Shown piece by piece: positions 54,085 through 62,058 of a stretch of DNA of 64,000 nucleotides. Where the stretch lies: assembly GCF_900103225.1 (NCBI RefSeq), contig NZ_FNJH01000003.1, forward strand, positions 676,023 through 740,022. The letters run 5' to 3'. Every line of letters begins with the position of its first letter. Position 1 is the first letter of the stretch. A model generated the notes under the pieces. The model was not told where the DNA came from. It did not search any database and saw only the letters and a list, made by a program, of their open reading frames with translations. The DNA comes from Pseudomonas congelans. GTDB lineage: Bacteria; Pseudomonadota; Gammaproteobacteria; Pseudomonadales; Pseudomonadaceae. The position numbers and the translations under genes were made by a program.

Positions 54085-55173
54085 TCAGTTGCGAAAGGCC
54101 GCACCGGTCTGTATCACACTGGCCGAGCCGAGCAACTGGCTGATGAAGCGGCTCCAGCGGGTGATATCGGCCGGGCCGACGAACACCACATCCTGCGCCT
54201 TGAGCTCGAACTGCCCCGCCAGCAGGTAAGCGGTGGGCTTTTTGGCATTGAGGTGGTAGACGGTGGAGGGCGCCTGGGCAAAGTTTTCCGCACCGCGTAT
54301 GACGTACACCGCATCGCCGTCTGCGCTGTCCGGGCTGAGTCCGCCGGAATTTCCCAACGCCTCGAGCAGCGTCAGGCGGGTGGTGCCGAACGAGATCACC
54401 TGAGGGTTACGGACCTCGCCCAGCACGTAGATCTTGTTTCGCGAGTTGCTGTTGAGGTGCAGGTAGTCGCCATCCTTCAGGAAGATCCGGCTCAGTTGCG
54501 AGTCCCGGCGATTCAGCGAGTCGATGTCGATCAGGTAATCCTTGCCCTCCCGGCGCAAGGTCAGCCCGGCCAGGTTGGCATCGGTCAGGTCGACGCCGGC
54601 GACACTCACCGCCTGCACCAGGCTCAACGGAATATTGGTAATCGGTTGCGGGCCGGGGACCTTGAAGGAACCGGACAGCAGTATTCGCTGGCTGTTGTAG
54701 CGCAGCACTTTGACGTCGACCTTGACCTCGGTGTACTGCGGCGCCAGGCCCATGCGCAACTGCTCACGAACCTCGCTGACCGTTCTGCCACTCGCGCGGA
54801 TTTTACCTACATAGGGGAAGTAGAGCGTGCCGTCGTTGAGCACTTCCCGGGTGTTGGCATCCAGTTGGTCCTGTGAGCCGGGCGCGGTCAGTTCCGGGTG
54901 TTCGAACACGGTAACCAGCAAGGTATCGCCAGCACCGATCACGTATTCCGGAGTCCTGTAGTCCAGCAGCGCCTGCGGCAGGGCCTTGGCCTCTGCAGTG
55001 GCGCGCAGTTGCTGTTGCTGCAGGGTTTTCGGGGTGACTTCGATCAACTGTGCCCGGGGTTCGTCCGGCGTATCGAGGGTGACGTCATCCGGCGTCATAT
55101 GTTGCCCCGGCGCGAACGCACAGCCTTGCAGCGCCAGGCTGACCAGCAGTAACGCAGTAAAGCTTCGATTCAT
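54085..55173 (-). CDS. polysaccharide export lipoprotein, Wza family
   Basis: A 362-residue precursor with a lipobox (SLALQGC, Cys at residue 18). The polysaccharide export domain covers about 75-160 ([40 protein letters not shown]), followed by SLBB repeats ([14 protein letters not shown] and [14 protein letters not shown]). It forms the outer-membrane exit channel for the polymer and works with the Wzc-type protein at 62059. AAAGGA precedes the ATG. It is the last gene of the operon, which is unusual because wza genes more often sit next to wzc. Confidence 0.92.
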   Translation of the reverse strand: MNRSFTALLLVSLALQGCAFAPGQHMTPDDVTLDTPDEPRAQLIEVTPKTLQQQQLRATAEAKALPQALLDYRTPEYVIGAGDTLLVTVFEHPELTAPGSQDQLDANTREVLNDGTLYFPYVGKIRASGRTVSEVREQLRMGLAPQYTEVKVDVKVLRYNSQRILLSGSFKVPGPQPITNIPLSLVQAVSVAGVDLTDANLAGLTLRREGKDYLIDIDSLNRRDSQLSRIFLKDGDYLHLNSNSRNKIYVLGEVRNPQVISFGTTRLTLLEALGNSGGLSPDSADGDAVYVIRGAENFAQAPSTVYHLNAKKPTAYLLAGQFELKAQDVVFVGPADITRWSRFISQLLGSASVIQTGAAFRN

Positions 55174-55253
55174 GACGTTTTTCCTTTCATGGCATTGCTC
55201 CTTTCTCGTTGCGTACCGAGGGTGTTCGGTGGGTGCTCAGGTCAGCGCCGGCA

Positions 55254-56663
55254 TCAGAAGGCGTTCTTGTTGACGAACCCCTTGAGCAGCGTCAGCAGAA
55301 TGATTTTCAGGTCCAGCCAGAGCGACCAGTGCTCGATGTATTCCAGGTCGAATTCGACGCGCATGCGCATCTTGTCCAGCGTGTCGGTTTCGCCGCGCCA
55401 GCCGTTGATCTGCGCCCAGCCGGTGATGCCGGGCTTGACCTTGTGGCGCAACATGTAGCCGCTGACCTGCCCGCGGTACTGCTCGTTATGGGCAATGGCA
55501 TGGGGGCGTGGGCCGACGATGGACATGTCGCCGTGCAGCACATTGAAAAACTGCGGCAGTTCATCCAGCGACGTCCGGCGCAAAAAGCGCCCGAGCGGCG
55601 TTACCCGCGGGTCGTTGCGTGTCGCCTGAAGCACCACGTCGGTGTTTTCCTGGACGCTCATGCTGCGGAACTTCCAGACCATGATCGAGCGGCCGTCCAG
55701 CCCGTAGCGGCGCTGGCGGAACAGCACCGGGCCGGCCGAGGTGAGCTTGATGGCTGCCGCGATGGTCAGCAGCGGCACAGCGATCAGCAACAGGATCAGG
55801 CTCGACAGCACGATGTCTTCGGCACGTTTGGCCAGGCTCCAGGCACCGTCCATGGGCGAGTCGAAAATGCTGATACTGGCCAGGCCGTTGATGCTTTCAC
55901 TGCGCGCATGCAGCAGGTCGAACATGAACACATCCGGAATCAGATATACCGAGGCGGTGGTGTCGCTCAGGCCGCTGATCAACTCGCGCAGTTGCGGTTC
56001 GGCGCTGAAGGCGAGGGTTATGTACACCTTGTCGATCCGGCCTGCGCGGGCATCTTCGATCAACTGCTGCAGGTCACCCAGTACTGGCGGGCGGCGCTTG
56101 TGTGCCTGCAGATTCATCTGCTGCGGGTGCGCGTCGTAAAAACCGAGCAGGATCAGGCCCATCCAGGGCGCAAGGGCGATGGACCGGGCCAGCCGCTCGC
56201 CGACCTGGCCGGTGCCGACGATGGCCACCCGACGCGTGTTGAAGCCACGCCGACGCAACGTGTGCAGGGTCAGACGGATCAGCAGCCGGTAGCCGCAGAG
56301 CACGGCGAGTGCCAGCGCGAACCAGCTCATCTGGCCGTTATCGGGCAATTGCGTCTGGCTGAGCAGCAGGCTGTTCAGCGACAGCAGGGTGATGAAGGTC
56401 ATCGCCCAGTAACTGAAGACCTTGGTCAGCTCGCGCAGGATGCGCTCGCCACGCCATGAGCCATATAGCTGGTGATACTCGCTGACCCAGTGAAAGACCA
56501 GCACCGCGAGGAAAATGTGCGACCAGGCTTCTGTGCTGCCGGTGACCGTCAGCCCGGTTTGCCAGTACCCGATCAGCACGATGACGGTCAGGTCCAGCAA
56601 GCGATGGGCAAGCGAAAGCGCTGACTGATGGGCACGCAGAATGCCGCGGACTGAAGTACGCAT
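55254..56663 (-). CDS. undecaprenyl-phosphate hexose-1-phosphate transferase (WcaJ type)
   Basis: A 469-residue polyprenol-phosphate transferase. Four membrane helices lie in residues 20-135. A CoA-binding-like Rossmann domain follows (RRVAIVGTGQVGERLARSIA). The catalytic bacterial sugar transferase domain covers about 275-469 (SAGPVLFRQRRYGLDGRSIM, RRTSLDELPQFFNVLHGDMS, IVGPRPHA). It transfers the first sugar phosphate, usually glucose, to undecaprenyl phosphate and so starts the repeat unit. No ribosome-binding site is obvious; the gene follows a glycosyltransferase by 13 bases and may be translated by coupling. Confidence 0.93.
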   Translation of the reverse strand: MRTSVRGILRAHQSALSLAHRLLDLTVIVLIGYWQTGLTVTGSTEAWSHIFLAVLVFHWVSEYHQLYGSWRGERILRELTKVFSYWAMTFITLLSLNSLLLSQTQLPDNGQMSWFALALAVLCGYRLLIRLTLHTLRRRGFNTRRVAIVGTGQVGERLARSIALAPWMGLILLGFYDAHPQQMNLQAHKRRPPVLGDLQQLIEDARAGRIDKVYITLAFSAEPQLRELISGLSDTTASVYLIPDVFMFDLLHARSESINGLASISIFDSPMDGAWSLAKRAEDIVLSSLILLLIAVPLLTIAAAIKLTSAGPVLFRQRRYGLDGRSIMVWKFRSMSVQENTDVVLQATRNDPRVTPLGRFLRRTSLDELPQFFNVLHGDMSIVGPRPHAIAHNEQYRGQVSGYMLRHKVKPGITGWAQINGWRGETDTLDKMRMRVEFDLEYIEHWSLWLDLKIILLTLLKGFVNKNAF

Positions 56664-56676
56664 TGGGAGGGCTCGC

Positions 56677-57906
56677 TCAGACGGTTTTCAGGGAGACGAC
56701 ACGGCCTGGCAGTTCGCTGCCTGCCTCCGGCGATGCTTGAACGACCCATTGCGACTGAGGCGGGCGCGCCATATGAGCCCTGTGCGAGATGGCCAGGCGG
56801 CCCTCGACGAAGGCTTTGATCTCCTGCTCGAAGCGCACGACCGAAAACCGCTCGGCATTGGCCCGGCAGGCCTCGGGAGAGATGCGCGATTGCGCCGCTT
56901 CGAATTCGCCGATGGCGGCGCTCAGTGACGCGACCGTTTGCTGTCGGTAGAACACGCCGGTCGGCTGCGGGTGATCCAGACCGCGCACGGTCTCCATGAC
57001 GCCGCCCTTGGCGAAGGCGATGACCGGCGTGCCGCAGGCCTGGGCCTCGACCGGGCTGATGCCGAAATCCTCCTCGGCAGCGAAGACAAACGCCCTGGCG
57101 CTGCGCATGTGCTCCAGCAGTACGCTGCCTGGCTGAAAACCCAGCAGTGTCACGTTGCTCACCTGGCCGGCAATGGCCTGCGCCTTGGCCAGGTCCGGCC
57201 CGTCGCCAATCATGATCAGGCGTTTGTCAGGCATCGCGGCGAAGGCTTCGACGATCATCGGCATGCGTTTGTAAGGCACCATCCGCGAGGCGCTGATGTA
57301 GAAGTCTCCGCGCGCGCCCTGGGCGGTGAAGCCGAGCGTGTCCACTGGCGGGTAGATGACGGTGGAGTCGCGCCGATAGGCCTTGGTGATGCGCGCTCCT
57401 ATAAACCCGGAATTGGCAATGAAGGCATCCACGCCGGTCGATGTGCGTTGGTCCCACAGGCGAATGTAATGCAGGATCAGGCGCGCCAGACCACTCTTGA
57501 TGCCCTTGCTCAGCCCTGACTCCTGAAGGTACTGATGCTGCAGGTCCCAGGCATAGCGGATCGGCGAGTGCACATAGCTGACGTGCAATTGGTCCGGGCC
57601 GCACAGCACGCCCTTGGCCACCGCGTGGCTGCTGCTGATGATCAGGTCATAACCGGACAGATCCAGTTGCTCGATGGCCAGCGGCATCAGCGGCAGGTAG
57701 CGCGAGTAGTGTTTGCGGGCGCCGGGCAGCTTCTGGATGAACGTCGTTCTGGCGATCTTGCCATGCAGGTGTGCGCGGTCCTGATCGCTGAGGAAGTCGA
57801 TGACCGCAAACAGGTCCGCAGTGGGCCAGACGTTGATCAGTGACGCGAGCACGCGTTCGGCACCGGCGTAGCTCACCAGCCAGTCGTGGACGATAGCGAT
57901 TCTCAT
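56677..57906 (-). CDS. glycosyltransferase family 4 protein
   Basis: A 409-residue GT-B glycosyltransferase. The N-terminal acceptor domain begins MRIAIVHDWLVSYAGAERVL, and the C-terminal donor domain holds DFYISASRMVPYKRMPMIVE, LIMIGDGPDL and the E-x7-E motif in EDFGISPVEAQACGTPVIAF. It adds one sugar to the lipid-linked repeat unit at the inner face of the membrane. The final 40 residues are an extension beyond the fold. AAGGAA lies before the ATG. Sugar and linkage cannot be told from sequence. Confidence 0.9.
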   Translation of the reverse strand: MRIAIVHDWLVSYAGAERVLASLINVWPTADLFAVIDFLSDQDRAHLHGKIARTTFIQKLPGARKHYSRYLPLMPLAIEQLDLSGYDLIISSSHAVAKGVLCGPDQLHVSYVHSPIRYAWDLQHQYLQESGLSKGIKSGLARLILHYIRLWDQRTSTGVDAFIANSGFIGARITKAYRRDSTVIYPPVDTLGFTAQGARGDFYISASRMVPYKRMPMIVEAFAAMPDKRLIMIGDGPDLAKAQAIAGQVSNVTLLGFQPGSVLLEHMRSARAFVFAAEEDFGISPVEAQACGTPVIAFAKGGVMETVRGLDHPQPTGVFYRQQTVASLSAAIGEFEAAQSRISPEACRANAERFSVVRFEQEIKAFVEGRLAISHRAHMARPPQSQWVVQASPEAGSELPGRVVSLKTV

Positions 57907-57979
57907 GGGCGTTCCTTGCTGTAATGGCCCGCGCTACTGCGGACGCGACGGCGCGCATCCTGGCGTTGCTGTTGTGGAT

Positions 57980-59095
57980 TCAGGGTTTACCGGTGGACGA
58001 TTCGGCGGTAACGGCCAGTCTGCTTTGCGCCTCTGGGCCGGACGCCAGCAACGTATCGATGCGTTGGGACAGGCGCTGCGCGGAAAGCTCCCAGGAAAAG
58101 CGCTGGACGTTTTGCAGACCCTGGACACGAAGTGCCTTGCGCAAGGGCGCATCCAGCAGAATGCGCTGCATGGCTGCGGCCATGTGGCTGACATCCAGTG
58201 GGTCGAAATACAGTGCACTGGCCTGCAGAACTTCAGGGATCGATGCAGCGTTGGCCGCCAGCACCGGGCAGCCGCAAGCCTGGGCTTCGAGCGGCGGGAT
58301 GCCGAAGCCCTCGTAAAGCGAAGGGAACACGAAGGCGGTAGCGCCCTGGTATTGCGTGATCAGTTCGGCATCACTGAGGCGACCCAGAAAACGGATACGC
58401 GGATCACGGCAGGCGAGGTGTTGAAGGTTCGGGTCGGCGAACAACCCACTGGCTGCGCCGACAATATGCAACTGCAGATCCGTGTGGCCACGCAGACTGA
58501 GAAAGGCCTGAATCATGCGTCTGAAATTCTTGTGCACGGCCGGCGAGGAAACGGCCAGCAGGTATTTAGGCTGATCGACAGTGGTCGGACCCGGTATGAA
58601 ATCGTCGCTGACCGCAGCCGGTAAGACGAGCACCTTGTCTTCGGCGTAGCCATAGAACGAGGATATTTCTTTGCGCGAGAAGTGGCTGCCGGTGATCAGT
58701 GTTCTGGCGCGTGACAGCAGGATCGGGGTGATGGTCCGATAGGCCAGCCGGAACAGCCGGGTGTAGCTTTGCGGGTAGCGCACATAGTTGATGTCGTGGT
58801 GAGTCGCAATCTGGTTGCCATACAGCATGGGCCCTGTGTTACTGATCGAGATCAGCAGCGGACTGCCACGACGCTTCAGGTACAGCGGCAGATCGATCTG
58901 TTCCCACGCATGCCCGGTGCAGCGCCCGATGCAGTGCGCCTCCAGTGCGCTGGCGCAGTCATGCCGTCTGATATTGCGCGGGGCAACGAATACCAGATCG
59001 TCGCGCAGTCGTTTCAGCGCTCTGCACATCTGCTCTGCGTAGCGCTGTACGCCACTGATGTCCTGGGTAAGGAACCGTGCATTGATGAAAATCAT
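57980..59095 (-). CDS. glycosyltransferase family 4 protein
   Basis: A 371-residue GT-B glycosyltransferase: MIFINARFLTQDISGVQRYA at the N-terminus, KYLLAVSSPAVHKNFRRMIQ in the donor domain, and the E-x7-E motif in SLYEGFGIPPLEAQACGCPV. The retained HHDINYVRYPQSYTRLFRLA segment resembles mannosyl- or rhamnosyltransferases of exopolysaccharide clusters. I chose the start at MIFINARF because CAGGATG places AGG nine bases upstream; longer starts reach 59158. The next gene ends 73 bases downstream. Confidence 0.88.
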   Translation of the reverse strand: MIFINARFLTQDISGVQRYAEQMCRALKRLRDDLVFVAPRNIRRHDCASALEAHCIGRCTGHAWEQIDLPLYLKRRGSPLLISISNTGPMLYGNQIATHHDINYVRYPQSYTRLFRLAYRTITPILLSRARTLITGSHFSRKEISSFYGYAEDKVLVLPAAVSDDFIPGPTTVDQPKYLLAVSSPAVHKNFRRMIQAFLSLRGHTDLQLHIVGAASGLFADPNLQHLACRDPRIRFLGRLSDAELITQYQGATAFVFPSLYEGFGIPPLEAQACGCPVLAANAASIPEVLQASALYFDPLDVSHMAAAMQRILLDAPLRKALRVQGLQNVQRFSWELSAQRLSQRIDTLLASGPEAQSRLAVTAESSTGKP

Positions 59096-59182
59096 CTTGA
59101 GCATCCTGCTGATGAAGGTGAGCGGGCGGGTGCCACACCGTGTCCGTGATGTCGTCAAAGGGGGCGATTGCGCCCGTGCGCC

Positions 59183-59217
59183 GTGCTACGTGTTAGGTGC
59201 TACGTGCTACGTGCTGC
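59183..59217. repeat. tandem heptamer repeat, five units
   Basis: GTGCTAC, GTGTTAG, GTGCTAC, GTGCTAC and GTGCTGC in direct succession. The array spans the last codons and stop of the glycosyltransferase ending at 59207 and runs into the following gap. A unit of seven is not a multiple of three, so slippage would change the reading frame at the protein's end. Confidence 0.8.
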
Positions 59218-60412
59218 GGTCCTGCAAGGTCTGGGCGAAGATGCTTTCGTACTGGTCCAGCATCAGGTCCAGGTTCATCAACGACGCGACGCTGTTGCGC
59301 GCCTGGCTGCCGAGGCGTGCCAGCAGTTCGGGCTGCTGATGCAGCCTGAGCATCGCCAGCCCCAGTGAGTCCGGATCATCTGGGCTGCACAGCAAACCGT
59401 TGAGCGGTTCCTGAATGATTTCCGTCAGCCCGCCCATGCGGCTGGCGATGACCGGCAGCGAATGCGCGCAGGCCTCGACCGCGACCATGCCGAACGGCTC
59501 ATTCCACAGGGAAGGCACAATCGCCACGTCGATCTGGCGGTAGAAATGTTCGGGTCTCTGAAAACCGACGAAGCTGATGTCGGGGGATGTGACCATGGCC
59601 CTGAAGCGCTTTTCATCGGATGGCTGTCCGCGCCCGGCAATCTGCAGGGTGGCTTTGAACGGCAGATGCTGGAACTGATCGATCAGCCACTCCAGCCCCT
59701 TGTTGGTCGACAGTGTGCCCAAGTAACCGAAGCGCAACGGCGCGGTATCGACAGGTGCTCTTGGCTGCTCGCGACTCGCTGGCGTAAACGGGCTGGCGTT
59801 ATGCACCACATACCCTCTGGCGTTCTTGAAGTAACCCTGTGCCTGCAGTGTGTCGAGCATGAAGCGGCTGACACCGACCACAGCGCCGACCTGTTCCGAC
59901 TGTTGTGCATGATGGCTGCGCAACCGTGTGCACGTGGTGCAGCGGTGCTGGCAATTTTTGCCCTTTCTGAACATCGTGCTTGCCGGGCAGAGCAGGTAGA
60001 AGTCATGCAGGACCTGCACGATCGGCCAATCGGCCTGGGCGATCTGGTCCCATGCCGAGACCGACCAGCCCGTCAGGTTATGGCACACCACCAGTTCCGG
60101 TTGCTCCAGCTCCATCACACGCTCTACGTACTCGCGCATGTCTGCGTTATAGCGATCACGCCAGTGCCAGGCAAACCGCGTCAGACGGCCTGGGCGCTGG
60201 GCCATGAAGTGCCAGTAGCAGTTGAGCAGGCCGGCCCGATAGACCTTCACCCGATTGACCTCCGCCAGTTGCAAGCCAGGCCGGTCGGTGGTGGCCAGTA
60301 CCGCGACGCTGTGCCCACGCTGCTGCAGACCCTCGACGGTACGTTGCAGAATGATTTCTGCGCCGCCACCGATATCGGGTGCGTAGAGGCTGTTGATGAA
60401 CAGGATTTTCAT
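59207..60412 (-). CDS. glycosyltransferase family 4 protein
   Basis: A 401-residue GT-B glycosyltransferase. MKILFINSLYAPDIGGGAEI opens the acceptor domain with the glycine-rich loop; LRFGYLGTLSTNKGLEWLID starts the donor domain; the E-x7-E motif is in NEPFGMVAVEACAHSLPVIA. A Cys-rich stretch (CPASTMFRKGKNCQHRCTTC) near residue 145 may bind metal and is common in a subset of these enzymes. The start overlaps the upstream gene's stop by 4 bases. The stop lies inside a tandem heptamer repeat. Confidence 0.9.
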   Translation of the reverse strand: MKILFINSLYAPDIGGGAEIILQRTVEGLQQRGHSVAVLATTDRPGLQLAEVNRVKVYRAGLLNCYWHFMAQRPGRLTRFAWHWRDRYNADMREYVERVMELEQPELVVCHNLTGWSVSAWDQIAQADWPIVQVLHDFYLLCPASTMFRKGKNCQHRCTTCTRLRSHHAQQSEQVGAVVGVSRFMLDTLQAQGYFKNARGYVVHNASPFTPASREQPRAPVDTAPLRFGYLGTLSTNKGLEWLIDQFQHLPFKATLQIAGRGQPSDEKRFRAMVTSPDISFVGFQRPEHFYRQIDVAIVPSLWNEPFGMVAVEACAHSLPVIASRMGGLTEIIQEPLNGLLCSPDDPDSLGLAMLRLHQQPELLARLGSQARNSVASLMNLDLMLDQYESIFAQTLQDRST

Positions 60413-61410
60413 AGTGGGTAGGCCTTGTTCAGGCCCAGCCTGCCGGCTTCGCCCTCGCGAATGGCGTCGTTGAGCAGGTCCAGACGCAGGGCCGCGTCAT
60501 AGCGCCAGGCATACAGGTTCAGAAGGCAGAGAAAGACCCGGCGGTTGAGTCGATAGCTGAGTGTGGAGGCTGCCCAGACATGCTTGTCGAACCAGGCCTG
60601 ATTGCGTGCTGCGTAGTAGGCGCGCAGATCCGATCCGCCCAGCAGGTAGCTTTCATAGACATTGCGCGTACGTGCCTTGATGTTCCAGGAATCTTCCAGA
60701 TCATCCAGCCGCGCGTCGGGCACCAGAAACAGCTTTCCGCCACCGTCGGTGATGCGCCAGGTGTATTCGCTGTCATCGCTGTACAGCTTGAGAGAATCCA
60801 GTGGCAGGCCGATCTTTTCGTAAAGGCTGCGATGGGCAAGCAGCCCCCCGTAGGTGGCAAAGGGCAGTTGCACGCGTTCCGGCATCAGCCGGGCCGCATC
60901 TGGCTGTCCCCAGGGCAGGCGTCGCCAGATCTTGTACGGCAACTGGGCGATGTGAAAGCCGAAGAAACTCGAGCGTCGCTGAATCGCGTATTGCAGCGGT
61001 ACACCTGCGGCTATATCGGCTTGATGCGTGGGGCGAAAGCCGAGCACCGCGCAGTTGTCCTGGCCGTCGATGACTTGCCGTTCACGCAAGGACCGATGCA
61101 ATACCTCGATGGCGTGCGCGGTCGGCGCGTTGTCGTCGTCCATCAGCCAGATGCACTCGTCTCCGGCCTGCAGCGCGGCGTTGATGCCCACCGAGTAGCC
61201 ATTGGCCGAACCGGTGTTGTGCGATAGCCAGATCACTTGAACCTGATCGGGCCACTCGTCGCACAGCGCATGCAGCGGCGCGACGGAGGCATTGCTGACA
61301 ACGATCACACGGCCGATCAGCGGACTCTCCAGCGAGCGACTGATCAGGGTGTGCAGATAGCTGAAACGTTCACCATAGGTGAGCGTCACCAGGGTGGTCT
61401 GGCGCGGCAT
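60409..61410 (-). CDS. glycosyltransferase family 2 protein
   Basis: A 333-residue GT-A glycosyltransferase. TTLVTLTYGERFSYLHTLIS is the N-terminal nucleotide-sugar-binding strand, VIVVSNAS and SHNTGSANGYSVGINAAL follow, and WLMDDDNAPT near residue 92 carries the metal-binding DxD. The C-terminal part has charged SDDSEYTWRITDGGG, where the second Asp pair is likely catalytic. It probably transfers a rhamnosyl or galactofuranosyl-type residue. It overlaps the next gene by 4 bases and follows the RfaH-like gene by 84 bases. Confidence 0.9.
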   Translation of the reverse strand: MPRQTTLVTLTYGERFSYLHTLISRSLESPLIGRVIVVSNASVAPLHALCDEWPDQVQVIWLSHNTGSANGYSVGINAALQAGDECIWLMDDDNAPTAHAIEVLHRSLRERQVIDGQDNCAVLGFRPTHQADIAAGVPLQYAIQRRSSFFGFHIAQLPYKIWRRLPWGQPDAARLMPERVQLPFATYGGLLAHRSLYEKIGLPLDSLKLYSDDSEYTWRITDGGGKLFLVPDARLDDLEDSWNIKARTRNVYESYLLGGSDLRAYYAARNQAWFDKHVWAASTLSYRLNRRVFLCLLNLYAWRYDAALRLDLLNDAIREGEAGRLGLNKAYPL

Positions 61411-61494
61411 GGTGCGATTCCAAGGCGGGTGAAACGGGCGTGCGACGCATGTTTTCAGGACGCGTCGAGCGGCAGATTGCGGCGGGTTCCAGCG

Positions 61495-62007
61495 CTAGGC
61501 GCTGGCCTCGATTAGCGACAGGCTGCTGATCGGCAGCACCACTTTTTGCTGACGCTGCAACATATTGAGCAGGATCACTGCGCGCTGCGTGCCGTCCTCG
61601 CTCAGAAAGATGGCCTCGACGTCACCCCAGCTGGCATGCGTAATCAGCACCGCGTCCCCTCGGGCAAACTGTGTTTTCGGCGCTGGTGTGGCCAGTCGCT
61701 GGCGGATCTGCTCGATCAGATGATCGCGAACCGGCACCGGGTGACCGCCAAAGGTCACGATGCGCGAGACTCCGCGGGTGGAGCGGATCGGGTACCAGTT
61801 GTCCTGCACCTGATCCATGTGAATGAACAGGTAACCGGGGAACAAGGGCTCGTCGGCCTGACCCCGAATGCCGGTTTTTTTGGCATCGGCCTGTAGCGGT
61901 CGATAGCACTCAAACTGCTGACGCCGCAAATGCTCTTCGGCGCGGGCTTCCTGCCGCGGTTTGGTCTGGATCAGGTACCAGCGGACATCCTGTTCGGAGC
62001 GGGACAT
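61495..62007 (-). CDS. RfaH-like (NusG-family) antiterminator
   Basis: A 170-residue NusG-family protein. The N-terminal NGN domain is clear: RWYLIQTKPRQEARAEEHLR, YRPLQADAKKTG, EPLFPGYLFIHM, YPIRSTRGVSRIVTFGG. The C-terminal KOW-like domain starts ARGDAVLITHASWGDVEAIF. It is the specialised RfaH type, not housekeeping NusG. RfaH factors suppress termination in long operons. Here it would promote reading of the 8-kb exopolysaccharide operon that encodes it. I saw no ops-like recruitment site on the right strand in the window; the operon start is outside. Confidence 0.9.
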   Translation of the reverse strand: MSRSEQDVRWYLIQTKPRQEARAEEHLRRQQFECYRPLQADAKKTGIRGQADEPLFPGYLFIHMDQVQDNWYPIRSTRGVSRIVTFGGHPVPVRDHLIEQIRQRLATPAPKTQFARGDAVLITHASWGDVEAIFLSEDGTQRAVILLNMLQRQQKVVLPISSLSLIEASA

Positions 62008-62058
62008 GGTTAATTCCTTTTAATGAAACGGCTCGGTCAGCGGCAAGCAGCGCCCCGT

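Noticed and set aside
55209..56459. A 416-codon plus-strand frame opposite the WcaJ-type transferase
   Set aside because: It has no ribosome-binding site and no domain; the minus-strand gene carries the full sugar-transferase signature.
58334..58345. GGCGGTAGCGCC, close to the ops site that recruits RfaH
   Set aside because: It is on the plus strand, antisense to the exopolysaccharide operon, and inside a glycosyltransferase gene. An ops site must lie on the non-template strand near the operon start.
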